Source: Agrypnia vestita (taxonomy: Eukaryota; Arthropoda; Insecta; Trichoptera; Phryganeidae). Taken from it: DNA of 64,000 bases. The stretch's first letter is position 1. Each line of letters opens with the position of its first letter. A program made the position numbers and the translations under genes. The stretch spans positions 186,001-250,000 of the forward strand of contig JADDOH010004036.1 in assembly GCA_016648135.1 (NCBI GenBank), given 5' to 3'. Positions 11,581 to 25,100 of the stretch are shown here, piece after piece. The notes beneath the pieces are model-generated. The model made no database searches. It was not told where the DNA came from and saw only the letters and a list, made by a program, of their open reading frames with translations.

Positions 11581-12062
11581 CACTAGCTGTTCGTACCCGG
11601 TGTTGCACGGGTTAAGGATTAAATTTATTTAAAGGGGAAAGCATAAAAAGGGAGGGAGGAAATGTCACCTAAGTTACCCGCAGCATAAGTATGAAAAATT
11701 TGAATCGAATCGGATAAACGCTGTAGATTTGTATAGAGAACAGATAGACAGACAGATATTGAGTTTTATAGGTAACTATAAAACTCAATAACTGCACGGG
11801 TTAAGGATTAAGTTGAAAATAAATTTGTGGGGGGAAACAAAGTTTCAATTCGAACGGTATAGATTTGCATCTAAAATGTATCAGGGGGAAGAGAAAGGGT
11901 AAGAAAATTGGAGGGAAATGTTACCTATGTTACCCGCCGGGTCCTAAAGCATAAGTATGCAAAATTTGAATCAAATCGGACAAACGGTGTAGATTTGTAT
12001 GGAAAACAGACAAACAGACAGATATTCAGACAGACAGGCAGACATTGAGTTTTATAGGTATA
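11581..12062 (+). repeat. two tandem copies of a CTAGCTG/GACAGACA-type dispersed repeat
   Basis: The first copy starts CACTAGCTGTTCGTACCCGG, continues with GTTGCACGGGTTAAGGATT, and ends in CAGACAGA units and ATTGAGTTTTATAG at about 11773. The second, starting near 11792 with GCACGGGTTAAGGATTA, repeats the order: GCATAAGTATGCAAAATTTG, then GGTGTAGATTTGTATGG, then an ACAGACAGAC-type tail, then TTGAGTTTTATAGGTA at about 12045-12060. Related copies lie at 16.68 and 48.05 kb. The tail and start motif are those of a widespread insect interspersed repeat; it has no coding capacity here. Confidence 0.7.
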
Positions 12063-12319
12063 GAAGATAATTCATAATTTCGCGAATAATTAATTTTTAA
12101 TTCGTTATTTAAAATTAAAATTCTTAAGTAATAACAAAGCTAAATAAAATATTACATTATCATTTACATATTTTATCGTTCAGTATGTGCAACATTAGAT
12201 GCTGCATGATAGTGTAACCCTTTTAAAGATTTATCTGGAACTGGATGTCCAATATTTAATACACATATAATTACTTAGAAAAAGAAATGCTTACAGTAAA
12301 CATAATGCTGCTTAGACTA

Positions 12320-12400
12320 AAGATATTTGTGTTGCTGGAATTAAATTGGAGAAGGTTTAAGAAATTGTGTACTTGGGATGCATTATAAATGTCAGACGGG
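12320..12400. repeat. short copy of the 6.7-6.85 kb repeat
   Basis: TTGGAGAAGGTTTAAGAAAT and flanking GTTGCTGGAA and TGTACTT match 6788-6835. The class is unknown. Confidence 0.45.
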
Positions 12401-12974
12401 ATCATTCCGCTGCCACACTGCACGAGCCTGAGTGATAAGCTTAGCCTTAAGCTTCAAGTGTTAATGGTCTGATGTTATGAGTTGTCAGAGACTGTGATGG
12501 AAAATTCCCGGGACGAGAATTTCTGATTTATTTTTTCTTTTCTCGAGAATTTTTTATTTTGAAATTTTGAGATTCTTGATTCCCGACTACTTGTCGAAAA
12601 TATTTCAAACTCTTGATATATATATATATATACCTGTATGTTGCATTCTTAACTAAATCATTGCCCAAAATATTTTAATTTGCATATTATTTATGAGTCG
12701 TGTATTCGTCTAGACCCGTGATGATATAGACCTAGGGCAAGCGAACAAGATACGCAAATAGGCACGTCTCTTCTTCCTGTTTTCTTCACATAAAATCAAA
12801 TCGAAGAAAAACTATAACGATCTGTATGTTATTTAAAAAATGCTACAGTAGTATTGTAGCATTTTTTGTAGGCAGAGAAAAAGTTTTGTGTGGACGCCTC
12901 CCCGTCCCACTTGCATTCCCATGAATGTCAGCAGGGCGGTGTGTACGGCCACTTAGCATTAAAAAATTACGAAC
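12401..12974. other. non-coding stretch with a TA microsatellite and a hairpin
   Basis: A (TA)n run occupies about 12616-12632. At 12835-12867 a 13-bp perfect stem (AAAAAATGCTACA with its complement) closes a 7-nt loop. The last part, 12890-12960, is GC-richer and leads into the candidate exon at 12975. Confidence 0.55.
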
Positions 12975-13038
12975 ATGGGTGGCAAAAGTGTAGGACCGAT
13001 ATGGAAGCTATTGCTCATAGAACGGCCGTGGGTGTATG
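12975..13038 (+). other. candidate first coding exon with strong donor site
   Basis: An ATG in a GC-richer island opens a frame of 21 codons (MGGKSVGPIWKLLLIERPWV and on) to a consensus donor, TATG|GTGAGT, at 13038/13039. The frame continues open beyond the donor in AT-rich, intron-like sequence. The peptide is not recognised and no partner exon was identified. A retroelement fragment is an alternative. Confidence 0.25.
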
Positions 13039-13258
13039 GTGAGTCCCTCTTCCTGTATATTATAAAATATCAGTTAATAATAAAAAAACAAGAAGGGATC
13101 TCATCAATAATATTAATAACACCAAATAACCCAAAAACGGATTATCCCATTGAGTCATTGTGTATGTACCTAATCTCTACTCTCGAGACTCAGAATAGAG
13201 ATCGTGCGTCTGGGACAGAAGCATCAGTAATATATTTAATAAGTGCTTTAAACCTACT

Positions 13259-13404
13259 CTAGGGCCTTAAATCAGAGTCAATACTTAAATGACTTAAAGG
13301 TTTAATGTACTACTTAATAGCATAATTTTCAGTACACAATATCACTTTTAAGGCATACCTTAACCTTTAAATCATCTAAATATTGGCTCTGAATTCAGGC
13401 CTAG
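13259..13404. repeat. small foldback (MITE-like), about 146 bp
   Basis: The left arm starting CTAGGGCCTTAAATCAGAG (13259) pairs with the right arm ending CTCTGAATTCAGGCCTAG (13404). The arms are about 50 bp, roughly 80% complementary, and include TTAAAGGTTTAA against TTAACCTTTAA. The centre is AT-rich and non-coding. Confidence 0.7.
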
Positions 13405-14510
13405 GACGTCGTTAAAGGGTCAATTCTTCTTGATAAGATCATTTTTTTACTAAGTAAATACGACAAATACTTTTTAATAACAGTAACCAACGTCTTTTGA
13501 AACGGACAAATTGTCAAAAAAAATACTTGAATACTGAATTATTATCCACCTACATAAAATATTAAGATAATTAATTGAAATGTCCTATAATAAACATCTT
13601 TGAACTATTTTTATAAAAAATTACCTTCAAAATAAAAAGGTATTCGATGAAATATATCAGTCCCTCGTGATTCACATAAAAACATCAGAGTTTAATATAT
13701 ATTACATCGGTTAATCCAATGGACAATTTTCCACGCATTCTTTTTTTAAAATTCCAGTTACTTTTTTGTTTGAAGTTGATTTATTAATCAAATTAATAAA
13801 TTAATTTAGAATTTTTCCAAGCAAACTTCAGACTGTTTACTCGTCGATTTCTAAGAAATGATTAATTTTTTATTCGATTTTTAAGAAAAGCTTTCTATTA
13901 TTACTTTGTCGATATCCTGACAGTAGAATACTTGTATCTATCATGGTAGTGAGATATTCGCAGTTGTACTAAAACATAATTTCTTACAATATGAAGAGCA
14001 CTATGTTATGTTAACCTAGGTTTCCAGATTTTATGCCCAGAACTACATTTTTACTAACCTATTTCTTCAGTGTCGACGACCTTGATACAATTTTCAAAAT
14101 TTCCACCTTTAAAACTATGATGATACTTCTGAGTCAAATGCCATTTAGTTTGTCTGTAATTTATCTTTTCTCTCCAATTGAGATCGAAATCCGGAAGTAC
14201 TGCGTTCAGATAGAGATACGTTATCTTGTATTATAAATATTTGTTTGCAGGATGTATAAATTCTTAAATGTGTAGTAACTTCTGTGCTCTTACTCTGAAT
14301 GATAATGCTACACAAAGCGATTGTCTAACAATATTAGCCAGTTAGAGTGTACATTTCATGATTAACAAATCGCATAGGAAATAATATAATTATACACCTA
14401 CGAGTTAGATTTAAAAAAAGCAGTATCATCAGATTCTTTATTGATTTTTATGTGATTGGCTGCAATCCCGCCGTATTACTTCAATACGACTCGAGATGAC
14501 CGCACTTTTT
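13405..14510. other. AT-rich non-coding stretch
   Basis: Short open frames only; no termini or RNA-like folds recognised. Confidence 0.5.
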
Positions 14511-14556
14511 TGCCATATATTATTTGCCATATATTATTTGCCATATATTTGCCACG
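14511..14556 (+). repeat. tandem repeat, 14-bp unit, about three copies
   Basis: TGCCATATATTATT is repeated twice exactly and followed by a third, partial unit ending TTTGCCA. It is a short minisatellite in non-coding sequence. Confidence 0.85.
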
Positions 14557-16675
14557 AGTATATTGATGTTTTAATCGTCTTTGGGGTTGTCGAGTCCATA
14601 AATTCTATAGTTAATTATTTTTACATAAAATTGTCAAATATCATTTTTTTCAATTAATAATTGGTAGATTACATTTAGTTTTGTCGATGATGAAAGATAA
14701 TTAATTTACAATGATAAAATTCCATTTAAACTATATAAATATTTGTGAAATATGATATTAAAATTTATGGCTTATTAACGTGAAAAGCCTGAATTAAGTG
14801 ATGTGTATCTACTTAAGCTACATTTCATTTCTTTTGTACACAAATTTAAAAAAGTTAATTTATTTCAAGATTAATATTATTGTTCACTTATTAATAGTAC
14901 AGACACGAAAAACTCAAAGATTTTTTATCACAGAGTCTACTGATAATTTTTCTGCTTCTTTGGCACTAATTATAGGATAGAAGATGAATTGAATTCCAAG
15001 TTTGGTTAATGAACCCCCGTAAATTAATTAAGACGAGTTGAAGTTTTTTGTAAAAGAAATCTCGAGAAAAAACAGATATAATGAGTTAACATTTAACAAA
15101 AATTGGCATCATGTATCGATTCCATTCTATTTAAGTAGTATTACAAACCCAAAACAATTATTGAATTCCGGCAAACATTCAAGTAGGTCAGCATCATGAA
15201 TCTGTGATCTCGAGAAAATTCTACCAGAAATTTAGTGGTGCTCACAGAATCGATTTTAAAATAACAAGATCAATTTGCGTGAAAAAATATTTGAATCTAA
15301 TTCAAATTTTTAAAAATATTTGAATCTAATTAATATGTATAGGTTATGTAATAAATGTATATTTTATATTTAATATTTTTAATCCGATAATAAAAATGGT
15401 TGTATTTGTAAGAAAAATTGGTTACAAATCCGTCAAAACAATATGGTTACACGATGATTAACCTTACGACAGACACATGATTTTCTCCTTATCTAAACAT
15501 TTTACTTTAATTTTTTTTAGTATATATTTATATTTAATTTTCTCGAATAAGAAACTTTATATAAAAGCAACGTTCATGTTGGCGTTGGTTCAAATCCGCA
15601 AAAATACACAGGGCAGATTAATTACAGTTCATGCAAAATTTTTATTTAACCGAATATGCAAGCGATTTCTTCTTTTGTGATTTTCGAGGAGGCGAACAAC
15701 CGTCGCAGCCAGAATATGCTGCAACGGAGAATGCAATATCGGAATGCAGTCAAGTGCATTGATGTTCGTTATTTGTGCGATTTGTTCCCCGAGAATGTTA
15801 GATAAAACAGCTGGGGTAGCATGGAATGGCAATCAACATTCAGCTCTCAAATATCAAGTCTTCCAGATCTTATCCTAGTACTGAGTAAATCCAGGAAACG
15901 TTAGAAAATTAAACTTTTTAATTTTTTCCAAATTTGAGGAAAGGCAAAGCCACAACCAGTACCTACTGAAACTACGCCAGATTTATCAATTTTAGAATTT
16001 TTGTATGTAAATATTTTATAAATAATTAAGTCTTGTGCAGTTAAGTTTGCCTTTTACTATTATCAAACGTATTTTGGTAACAGTTTTCACATAATATGGG
16101 ATAATAATTAAAAATAATATGCAACGTTTACATATTTTTACTGATCTCAAAGGATATTTAAAGAAAATGAATTAACTGAACATTCATATTCCACACCGTA
16201 TTAATTTTTAACAAAACGTTTGTATGATAGATATTTAAGTCCTTTATGATATATTCATTATTTTACAAGAGAGGATTCATTAAATTCCATGTGAAAAGTA
16301 AACATTTGTAAACTCGTCAGATTAAAAGTACCCGGCGTAAAAATTATTAATAACAGAGTCATATAATAAAACGGCATCACATTTTTTTACTTGATAATAA
16401 CGTTTATTACAAAATTATTTAAGTGACATACACAATTAAGATGGTATGTAAAATTAATGAATAGAGAATATATACAATTACTAACAATGTAAATATTATT
16501 TGGAAAACAACTTGTCATACAGAGCCTAGATAAATTTCGAGATATTATAATAAATTATGTCACTTCCATTAAAGAAAATGATTTCAAAATGAAATTTAAA
16601 GAAATTGATATTCTTGTATATTTATTTAAAAAAAAAACACATATCTTACTAATGTACTATTTTTTTGGTTGTACA
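14557..16675. other. AT-rich non-coding stretch
   Basis: No supported gene. A slightly GC-richer portion at 15660-15830 has a 67-codon minus-strand frame without recognised features. Confidence 0.5.
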
Positions 16676-16896
16676 ATACTAGCTGTTACCCGTCAAAAAT
16701 AGCGTACTTTTACATGTCGGTTCCTAAAGAATAAGTATGCAAAATTTGGATAAGATATGTCAAACGGTGTAGATTTGAATAGAAAATGTATCATGGGAGA
16801 GGATGGGGTAAATTTTTTTAAAAATAAGTTACGGACGTTACAGGAAATAACGGACAGATTGTTATTTCGTTGGGACAATATCCCAACGAAATCATT
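16676..16896 (+). repeat. diverged copy of the CTAGCTG dispersed repeat, with hairpin
   Basis: It starts TACTAGCTGTTACCCGTC and continues with TCGGTTCCTAAAGAATAAGT, ATGCAAAATTTGGAT and CAAACGGTGTAGATTTG, in the same order as the copies at 11.8-12.0 kb. Near its end, ATTTCGTTGGGA (16864-16875) and TCCCAACGAAAT (16881-16892) form a perfect 12-bp stem with loop CAATA. No coding capacity. Confidence 0.65.
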
Positions 16897-16953
16897 ATTA
16901 TTGGGATAATTATAAACATTTTCGCCCTATTAATCTTGTACAAAATATTTATC

Positions 16954-17015
16954 AAAGTCTAAAAGGAAGCAACCATTTTTTTTTTCAAAAAAATGGTTGC
17001 TTCCTTTTAGACTTT
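16954..17015. repeat. perfect 29-bp hairpin
   Basis: The arms 16954-16982 and 16987-17015 are exact reverse complements (outer AAAGTCTAAAAGGAAGCAAC) with a 4-nt loop. The centre is a T run facing an A run. A recent inverted duplication, a foldback end or a precursor-miRNA-like hairpin are possible; nothing distinguishes them by eye. Confidence 0.8.
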
Positions 17016-20000
17016 TTATAATTTTAGAATTTTTATAACGTTATAAATCCAAAGAATTTTTCCTTTCCGCAAAAATTGTATAAGCATGTCGATAGGATTC
17101 GTTGCTTATGGTTAACCATATTATTAAAATGGATAACATCTCGCTCGGGTGTTATTCGAACTGTCGCTGAAAAGTATACTACAGGCAAAAACTTCACCAG
17201 AGTTTGCGTAAAAACACGTATTTATATAATTATTCGGGGGAAGAGGGTATACAATATTGCCAAAGTTTGCCTATTGAATTGATAATCTGGGACAAAGGCA
17301 TCCCCAGGAACATTCTCAAATACGAATGTTGGTAATATCATCTATATAAGGATATATATTAAGTATTTTACCATTACACAACCTCTTTGTACCCTTGTAT
17401 ATAATACGTCACTAACTAATGTTGCATTTGAATACAAGTGATGCTATAAAAAATAAATATAATTTTGTAAACTTAAAGGATTATTTAGAAGAAAAATTTT
17501 TTAACACAATTATGTCATAATTTTACCGCTGAACATTTAATTCCCAAGAAAACAGTATTTCTTCGTAATTGAACCGAAGTAAATGTGTCACTCAAAAAAT
17601 GCAAAGGGAAAATCCTTCTTTCACCCCAGTGACAGGTCTATTTTTTCTCTTTTGCATTTTTGCTGTGACATTTTAATTTGGCTGTAATAACATTTTTACT
17701 TGCATTTTCAGATTTTTAAAAGCGAATCAAATTAATTCACTTGTTTTAAAACTAACACTAATTGTAACAATGTTTTTAGGAGAGTACGAGAAATGATTTA
17801 TAGGAAACTAGTAAAATTTTGTAGTGGTTAAGTTGTATTATTAATTTTTATTTATTATTAAAAATATTGATTGTATTATTTGTATAAATCTACTTGTATT
17901 ATTTGATAAATTACACCTACATGTTTCGTAAATACCTTTCCATAGTGTTATATTATCAGTTATATAAAAATGAATAATATCTTTTATTTTTTGATTTTCT
18001 AAATTATTTGAAAATTTATTTTTAAATATTGTTGCTGAAGTTCTTGATTTCTTTTTGGATTTTTTTTTAGAATTGGGCTAGTAGTTTAATTTAATTGATT
18101 CTTAATAATATTTTATAGCGGGGCATGTAGTGAAATCATGTAGCAAAAATGTGCGGCCACTAAATGCACTAGAAATCAGCGTTCCAGTTATATGTAAATA
18201 TAATTATTTCGTTACCAATTTAAGACTGTAAAACGAAATCGCACGGTTAACATCATCATAATGTATACCTACGTACTTAGTCATCATCATAATATAACAG
18301 ATCAATGTTGAGCGAGTGCTATCACAGCAAAAACACACTTAGATATATTTTGGATTATATTTCAAACCATCCGATAAATCCTTACTTTTTTTAATTCATG
18401 TAAATAGTAACTACCCTTATTGATTTAGATTTTCAAATATTATGTAATTCATATGATTATTTTTAAATATTCAAAGTTTATATACTAAACGTATGGTGGA
18501 ACACTGTCGCCATCAATGAAAAGAAATAAAAACACATAATTGACTAAACATATTTCAAAATAAAAATGACGTGAGACGTCGATTCGAAGACATATCTCTT
18601 ATTTTAGCTACCACAAATCAATAGTTACATTTTTACCACTTCAAAAACATGTATTAATAATTAAAGTACATAAAAGTGTTATTATTAATATTTATCAGCT
18701 CCCTAGTAATATTATTGTATTGATATACACATTTAACACATACATATGTAAATATAAATCATCACAAACATGCCAAAGAAGTATATGAGTAACCGCTCCT
18801 TCATTTTTGAAATATAACAGAACTTTGTTTATTATTTTAATTAAAAAATTATAATGTTAAGATTTATAAACGAATTATAATAAAAATCACGCAGTAAAAA
18901 GATTATTTCGATTGAAAAATATGCATTTTATATTATAATAAAACATGAGAAAGAAACTCATATTTTTAATCAACGTGAGTCTATTTTTTCTGTGAAATAT
19001 TCACGCTTCGTGTGCCCTTGCTTACATGAAAATATTATCAGATGTGATGGGAGTGCTCTCACACAGAACATGGCTACGTGGACATTTCCAAGTAATGTTA
19101 TATGTATTTATTACTGCTGAAACACCAAAACTGTGTTATCCCGCTACACAAAAATTTGCTTTCTTCTGGGGTTGCCTCAACCCAGGTTTTAAAATCACAC
19201 GAAGACAACCAAAAATACCCAAAGTTAAAGCTGTAACTTTTATTACTGCATTTTATTTGTAGTTTTCTCAAATATATTTTTTAAAAATTACCTATCTTTG
19301 GAATCTAACTTACAATTTATTTTTTATTTGTAACCTCAAAAATTACCGTTCGTTGATTTTTCCTTTTTGATATTTTTCTTATATTATGATAAAATAATAT
19401 GCGAACTTAATAACACGACTGTGTTTCAAAAGAAAAAAAGTTATTTGGTATAGTTCAATGAATCATTACAAATAAATTGAGAAAAATATTGATTTGTACA
19501 TTATTGTTCATTCACAGTTTGCGATTTTTTTTAAAGAATAAATAAGAAATATTAAATATTTTTTATTCTTATTATATTATTGCATATTATTTATATAAGT
19601 TTTTCTGATTCCCCATACGCTGTTTGCAATCGATGAAAAATAAGAAAATTTACGTTAGTGCAATGCAATGCAATATATTTCTGACCGAAAACATTAATAT
19701 TCTATATTATTAATTAATATGGTGTTGACTCTGTAGACAAATATGATTATCTTAATTTTATTACTCTATATACTTATTGTTTTTAAACGATACCACTATA
19801 TTGATCATATTTCTTGTGTTTTTAAAAGAACTTACAAATATCTTATTTCATTCGTGGGAGAGAATAATTCACTGTACCGAAATATTACGAGCCATGAAAC
19901 AAAATAATGAGAATTTTTGGTATTTTCTCAACCTTTCACTTTAGCTAAGTAAACAAAAACTGTTATTAAGGAATATAACTTTATTCTAAGCCCACATACT

Positions 20001-20741
20001 TGGGCACAGTGACTTCTACACATTTTTTTTAAATAAGTAAGTTTTCATTCATGCCAATATCAATTTCGATATATATATATATATCGATCTAATTAGTTAA
20101 TTATTTATTTTTCCATCTGATCGATGTATTTTTTAAAAAAATTTTTGAAGTTAGTTTTATACCTGTGAATAAGAAATTCTGATACTCTCGAAACTCAAAA
20201 AAAAGTTTTAATTAAGTAAGTTAATATTTAATGATCATAATTAATCAGCTCTACAATATAAATGCTAAAAATGCTTCAAAAATATAGTTTCATTTCCAAC
20301 ATTTAACCAGATTAATTATTCGAATTAAAAAAACCTAATTTATTTATAAAATTTTAATATTTCTCTATTCCATTGTTTACGCCCCTGGTGAAATAAAAGA
20401 AATTCTGTTCGGTTATTTATGCCATGGCAAGACTGTTAATATTCCAAGCTAGCTCTTAATTATGAGGTACATTCTGTAACAAGTGATGAGTAGTGTTTTT
20501 GACCGAATATTGACATGTTAGGCCTACCGCATGTTAAACTATTGCACAGTGTTAAATATTATACATACGGAAATACCAATACACATATATATATCGATTT
20601 TAACCTTAAATTGATTGTATAGCGAAAACAATTTAATATACTGTTGGTTCCCAAATTATCAAGACCACTTTTAAGTTATATCGTTTTGTTGTATAAAGTG
20701 ATAAAAAAATATAATGTTTTTCTGGTAACGTTATGGTTTTT
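17016..20741. other. long AT-rich non-coding stretch
   Basis: No gene supported. Landmarks are a (TA)n palindrome flanked by TCGA at about 20069-20089, and a 78-codon plus-strand frame at 19026-19262 with no recognised domain containing a small GGGTTG/CAACCC stem. Confidence 0.55.
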
Positions 20742-20836
20742 TTGACGCTTTTACAGGCCATGAGGTCCATTAATATAAGCAAAACACATCACAAAAACAT
20801 CCAAGCTTTAATAAATCACACATTTTTGTGATATTC
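20742..20836 (-). repeat. 3' fragment of the tRNA-derived SINE seen at 48.35-48.5 kb
   Basis: Landmarks match in order: GACGCTTTTACAGGCC, then ATGAGGTCCA, then ATAAGCAAAACACATCA, then AACATCCAAGCTTTAATAAA and TCACA. The same order in the 48.35 kb copy precedes the tRNA-like head. Here the head is missing. Confidence 0.55.
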
Positions 20837-21849
20837 TCGTATTAAGCTAGGTAGTTATATAGATATAATTAACTCACTTTTAAAATATATTTAATTTAAC
20901 AATTTGATAATATCTATATACTTTGGTGATATGAGTCATAATCATGCATAAATACATCAAAATTTGGAAACCATTTTCTAAAAATTCAATGCTTTCTGTT
21001 GTTGAACTATGTAGTCGGACTATATTTTGACCACTGATAATTGTTTTATTATTATTAACATGGAATTCAATTTGTTTTGAAATCCCACAAAAATTATAAA
21101 ATCATGGATATTATGGGAAATATGCACAATACACATGTTATTCCCAAAAGTATAGTCATTTAAATAATAGAAGCATTCAAACAATAAATTAACATTTACC
21201 CAATGAATCAATAACTACCAAATTGTAAAAATATATGAGGCTAATAATATTTAACAACAAATAAGGAGAAAAATATCCCAACATTAGAACCAAATTATCT
21301 TATGATTGTAAATTATTTCGTAAAATATTATTTATTCGTTTATTGTTTTTGATACTTTATTAACTACTAATACCCTACACTTATAATTTTGGTGATGTAT
21401 TAAAGAAAAATTTTATACACATAGTTTTCTGATACTCGGGCACAAATAAAAAGTAAAGGAAATAAAGAAAATGACCGTTGAAATTTTGCAGAGTTGTGAA
21501 AAATTCGCGCGAAATGCAATAAATAATGATTTCCTTTTCCAAATTACTTTTATAATATGTACACAGTTCACCCCCTCTGAGGCGATGGCCCATTAAAACT
21601 TTGAAAGTACAAAACATAGAAGACGGTTCGCTAAGATGGTTTTGTTTGCATAACGATAATTTATAGCTTTATTGTATTTCCTTTCGTATTTATTACGCAA
21701 TTAACGTATTTTAAATAAGTTTGGAAGTTTTCGAATAACTATTTTGTATCGTATAACACGAAAGCAAACTTTTGATGGAATCGAACTTAAATGAATAAAC
21801 TTCAGAATATATTTATGATTGTTATTTTATTTCGCTACCTTACAAAATT
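20837..21849. other. AT-rich non-coding stretch
   Basis: Only short unsupported frames. The part at 21380-21620 is slightly GC-richer but shows no domain or splice pattern. Confidence 0.5.
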
Positions 21850-22136
21850 GGAAATGAATAAAGCACTAAGTGCCAGGATGTTCATTTACGATACTTTTCA
21901 TTAATATTTTCAACACTACTACACGCCAATACCTCATCTCAGTTAATCATTTTAATACTGAAAACTTTAAAATACTAATGTCTTATGTATAATATTCATT
22001 CCCATGTAACAAGAAAATTAACACAGATAGGACTTCGGTGCAGGATTTAATGTATTGGCGAAAGCATATAGAAGGTACTAATCTATATACTTATCTAAAA
22101 TATATTTTTGGCACTAAGTGCTTTATTCATTTTCAG
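21850..22136. mobile_element. MITE-like element with about 25-bp TIRs
   Basis: GAAATGAATAAAGCACTAAG with TGCCA (21851-21875) faces TGGCACTAAGTGCTTTATTC with ATTTTC near 22109-22134. The termini themselves contain the palindrome GCACTAAGTGC. The interior of about 240 bp is AT-rich and non-coding. Target duplication not resolved. Confidence 0.7.
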
Positions 22137-25100
22137 TTCATGATTTTATCCATTAAATATTAAGGACGACATTAGTTTCTTGTCTCCTATAAAGTTGACA
22201 TATTCATGTAAAATGAAAGTGTATTTTTAGCTAAAAAAATCCTTGCTACGTCTGGTCCCTAACACGAAATTATAGCGGGGTACTTATAATGAACATCGAT
22301 AAGGTTTTCATGATTATATAATTTACTAGAAAAATGATTTTATAAAATATATAATTAAATTTCTTGCGTTCTTGCGTGCTTTCAAAATTATTAGACCATA
22401 TGACGAGCGAGAAAAAGTATCGATGTTCAAAAAAAACTATATTTATTTTTAATTATTAATTTATTTTAATTTTTCAACGCTGTATAAAAGCCATGTGGCC
22501 CTATTAATGCACCGAAATACATCAATAAAATATATAGACTGTAAATCATATATTAGTAAATATATAATCAAATTTGTAATGAACTATATTTATATAATGA
22601 TTTCAATTCGTATATTTAACATTAAAACCTCAAATAGTTATACAAAGTATTTACAAAGTTCATTATAAATTAGATTAAAATAGATATCGCTAAAACCAAT
22701 CATGGTTTTAGCAATAACTATTTAGTTTCATTCACTAATAATAATTGAAATTATTTTCTAATTGGATTATGATAATTGAAATTATGAAGCATAAAAAGGT
22801 TTCGCCTTACAAATAACAACACTTTACACTGCATGATATTGTTCTAGTTTTGACAAACACGCACAATCACTGTAATTTTTCTGATAATACTCCATGACTT
22901 TACATTGTCTCCATAAAATGAGTTATTAACAAAGTTTTAAATTAATTTCAAAATGATGAATATTTAAGTGAGTCCGTTTAATAAAGTTCTTATTAAAATA
23001 TGTTATTAATTTTTATCATACAAAATTAATAAATCAAGAAATTAAACTCCACATTTGAAAGTTATTATGCAATATCTTCATAGCGACTTATAAATAAATA
23101 CCAGCTGAGGGACGCATCATATTAATATTTATCTTGATCTTTGAGGGTTGACGATAATATGTTAACAGCAGTCATGTGACAGTCTGTTGAGGTGGAGTCT
23201 TCCCAATTCCACTAACGGGGTGTGTACACAGGGGGATCGATCCTGACCGATAAGTTGTCCGTGGGTAAACTGAGATTAAATTTTTTCTTTAAATCGGAAG
23301 TCAGCCCTTTCTTAGATCCACGAGGAACCTTTTTACTGATTTTAATCGGAATAAAGTATCTTGTATGGTTTTTTGAAAAATAATAATTATATAATAAAAA
23401 TAACTTCTTGATATTACAACTAAAAATAATAATAATAATTCAAACAATCTCTGATAATTAATATATATTTTTTAAATAGAGATGCGAACACGGAATACGT
23501 GTCACATCAATATTTTCACTATTTTCCAACTAAGGTAAGCGTTTGTGCTATAATATAATAATATTGTAACCATAAGAACAAGTTACTCTGATATGATTTC
23601 TTATATTGAGTGTGTTAGTGTATTTACTGATATAGAATCAAATTCTTAGTTAGAATAATAATGGAATTAATAAAATCCTACTCCTTCTATTTTTTTAAAC
23701 CCTTTTTAAAATAGTTGGATTGTTAAAATACGCAATGCATTAAAATAACAATTTAGATTTGAGTGTTACGTGGTAATGAAATGGGATTGAGTAAGTGGAG
23801 CACCGATGTGGAAATGGATTCCATATCATTGGTAATATATGTACATAAATAGGCACATAGAATAATACTGTCTTTATGATTATTTAATAATTTCAATAGG
23901 CGCACTTTATTGCCTTGCACAGAATCAAAAGATTTTGACACAGTTACGGAAATAGTACACAGGCATTCAATTGAACAATTCAGTTCCTAAACCCACTCTA
24001 ATGAATATATTTCATTTTGAGTAAATCGCTACAAACTCTACATGGAGTATCGAAACTCGTAAACATTTTCAAACTCCGCCATATGCAATTTACAATAAAA
24101 TTAAGATGAATTTGAACTGCATGTACAACAAAGACAATCATATTCGTAATCACAAGATAACATGACTCGTGTGGAATCGAAAATAAGGCAGCAAAAAAAA
24201 ATATGAAGAAAATGTTTTGAATGCAGTCATCGAGGATAATTACATTTTAACTTTCCAAAATCATCATTCCACCTACCTATTTTCATGTTTTCCATAAAAT
24301 CTTGAGACATAAAAAATTTAATTCAGTACCTACATCATAAAGTAATAATTGCAATTAAAGAATTAACTTCTATAATATTTCAAATAAATGAGATGAATTA
24401 TGCAAATATGTTAGAATGATAAGCAAAAAACATCTATCAGAAAAAAGTTTCCACCGGGATATCTATTTCGCCATGTTAAGGATAATAAAAATGTGAATTA
24501 TATGTAGGTAAATTTCGTGTAACAGTGCACAAAAATCATAATATTATTTTTTTGAATGAATTATAGACGCAAAAAATAAATATAAATAGTTTTTTTTATT
24601 TTCTAAGGATGAAATAAACATTCAGGTATTATAAAAAACTATATTTTATTGTTGAAATCCCCAAATAATATTTTTTAATATCCACCAAACTAGCTAACAA
24701 AAAAATGATGATGACTAGCTACTAATGAGGCCCGAGCGTCCTCTTACTTTTTCTTAGAAATTTCTTAGAAATATTCGCATTTTTGTAGTCACCGTATCTT
24801 TAAGCGAAAAAATATTAAACAATGAGACGACCGCTCCGCGCGACCGTCGGCGTTGGTGTAAATTTGTCGGGCTAATGGAGTAGATTAAAAATCGAATACC
24901 ACTACATAAGTTACGTGTTACAGAGGGTAGGTATCCCTCACACTAATGGAAGTGGCATTCATAAAGTGAACGGACTCTACCAATGTTTATGTAGTCTTGA
25001 ACAAATCATACCCACTTTTGACTGCAATGAAATTTACAGTCACGCATGGCGACGCCGTGATAATTCAAAATTATTTTATTAAATCTACATTATCTTCAAC

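Larger units (their letters stand above)
10104..12224. mobile_element. possible 2.1-kb element bounded by AAGGGGTTACACTA ends
   Basis: AAGGGGTTACACTA at 10104-10117 faces TAGTGTAACCCTTTT at 12210-12224 in inverted orientation, about 12 of the first 16 positions matching. Just inside the left end is a small hairpin, AGGTATTTAGATACCT. No transposase and no convincing target duplication were found, and the interval contains other repeats (11.58-12.06 kb). The pairing may be chance. Confidence 0.25.

Noticed and set aside
20071..20087. (TA)n palindrome as a regulatory site
   Set aside because: Simple AT microsatellite of a kind common in this composition; no further evidence.
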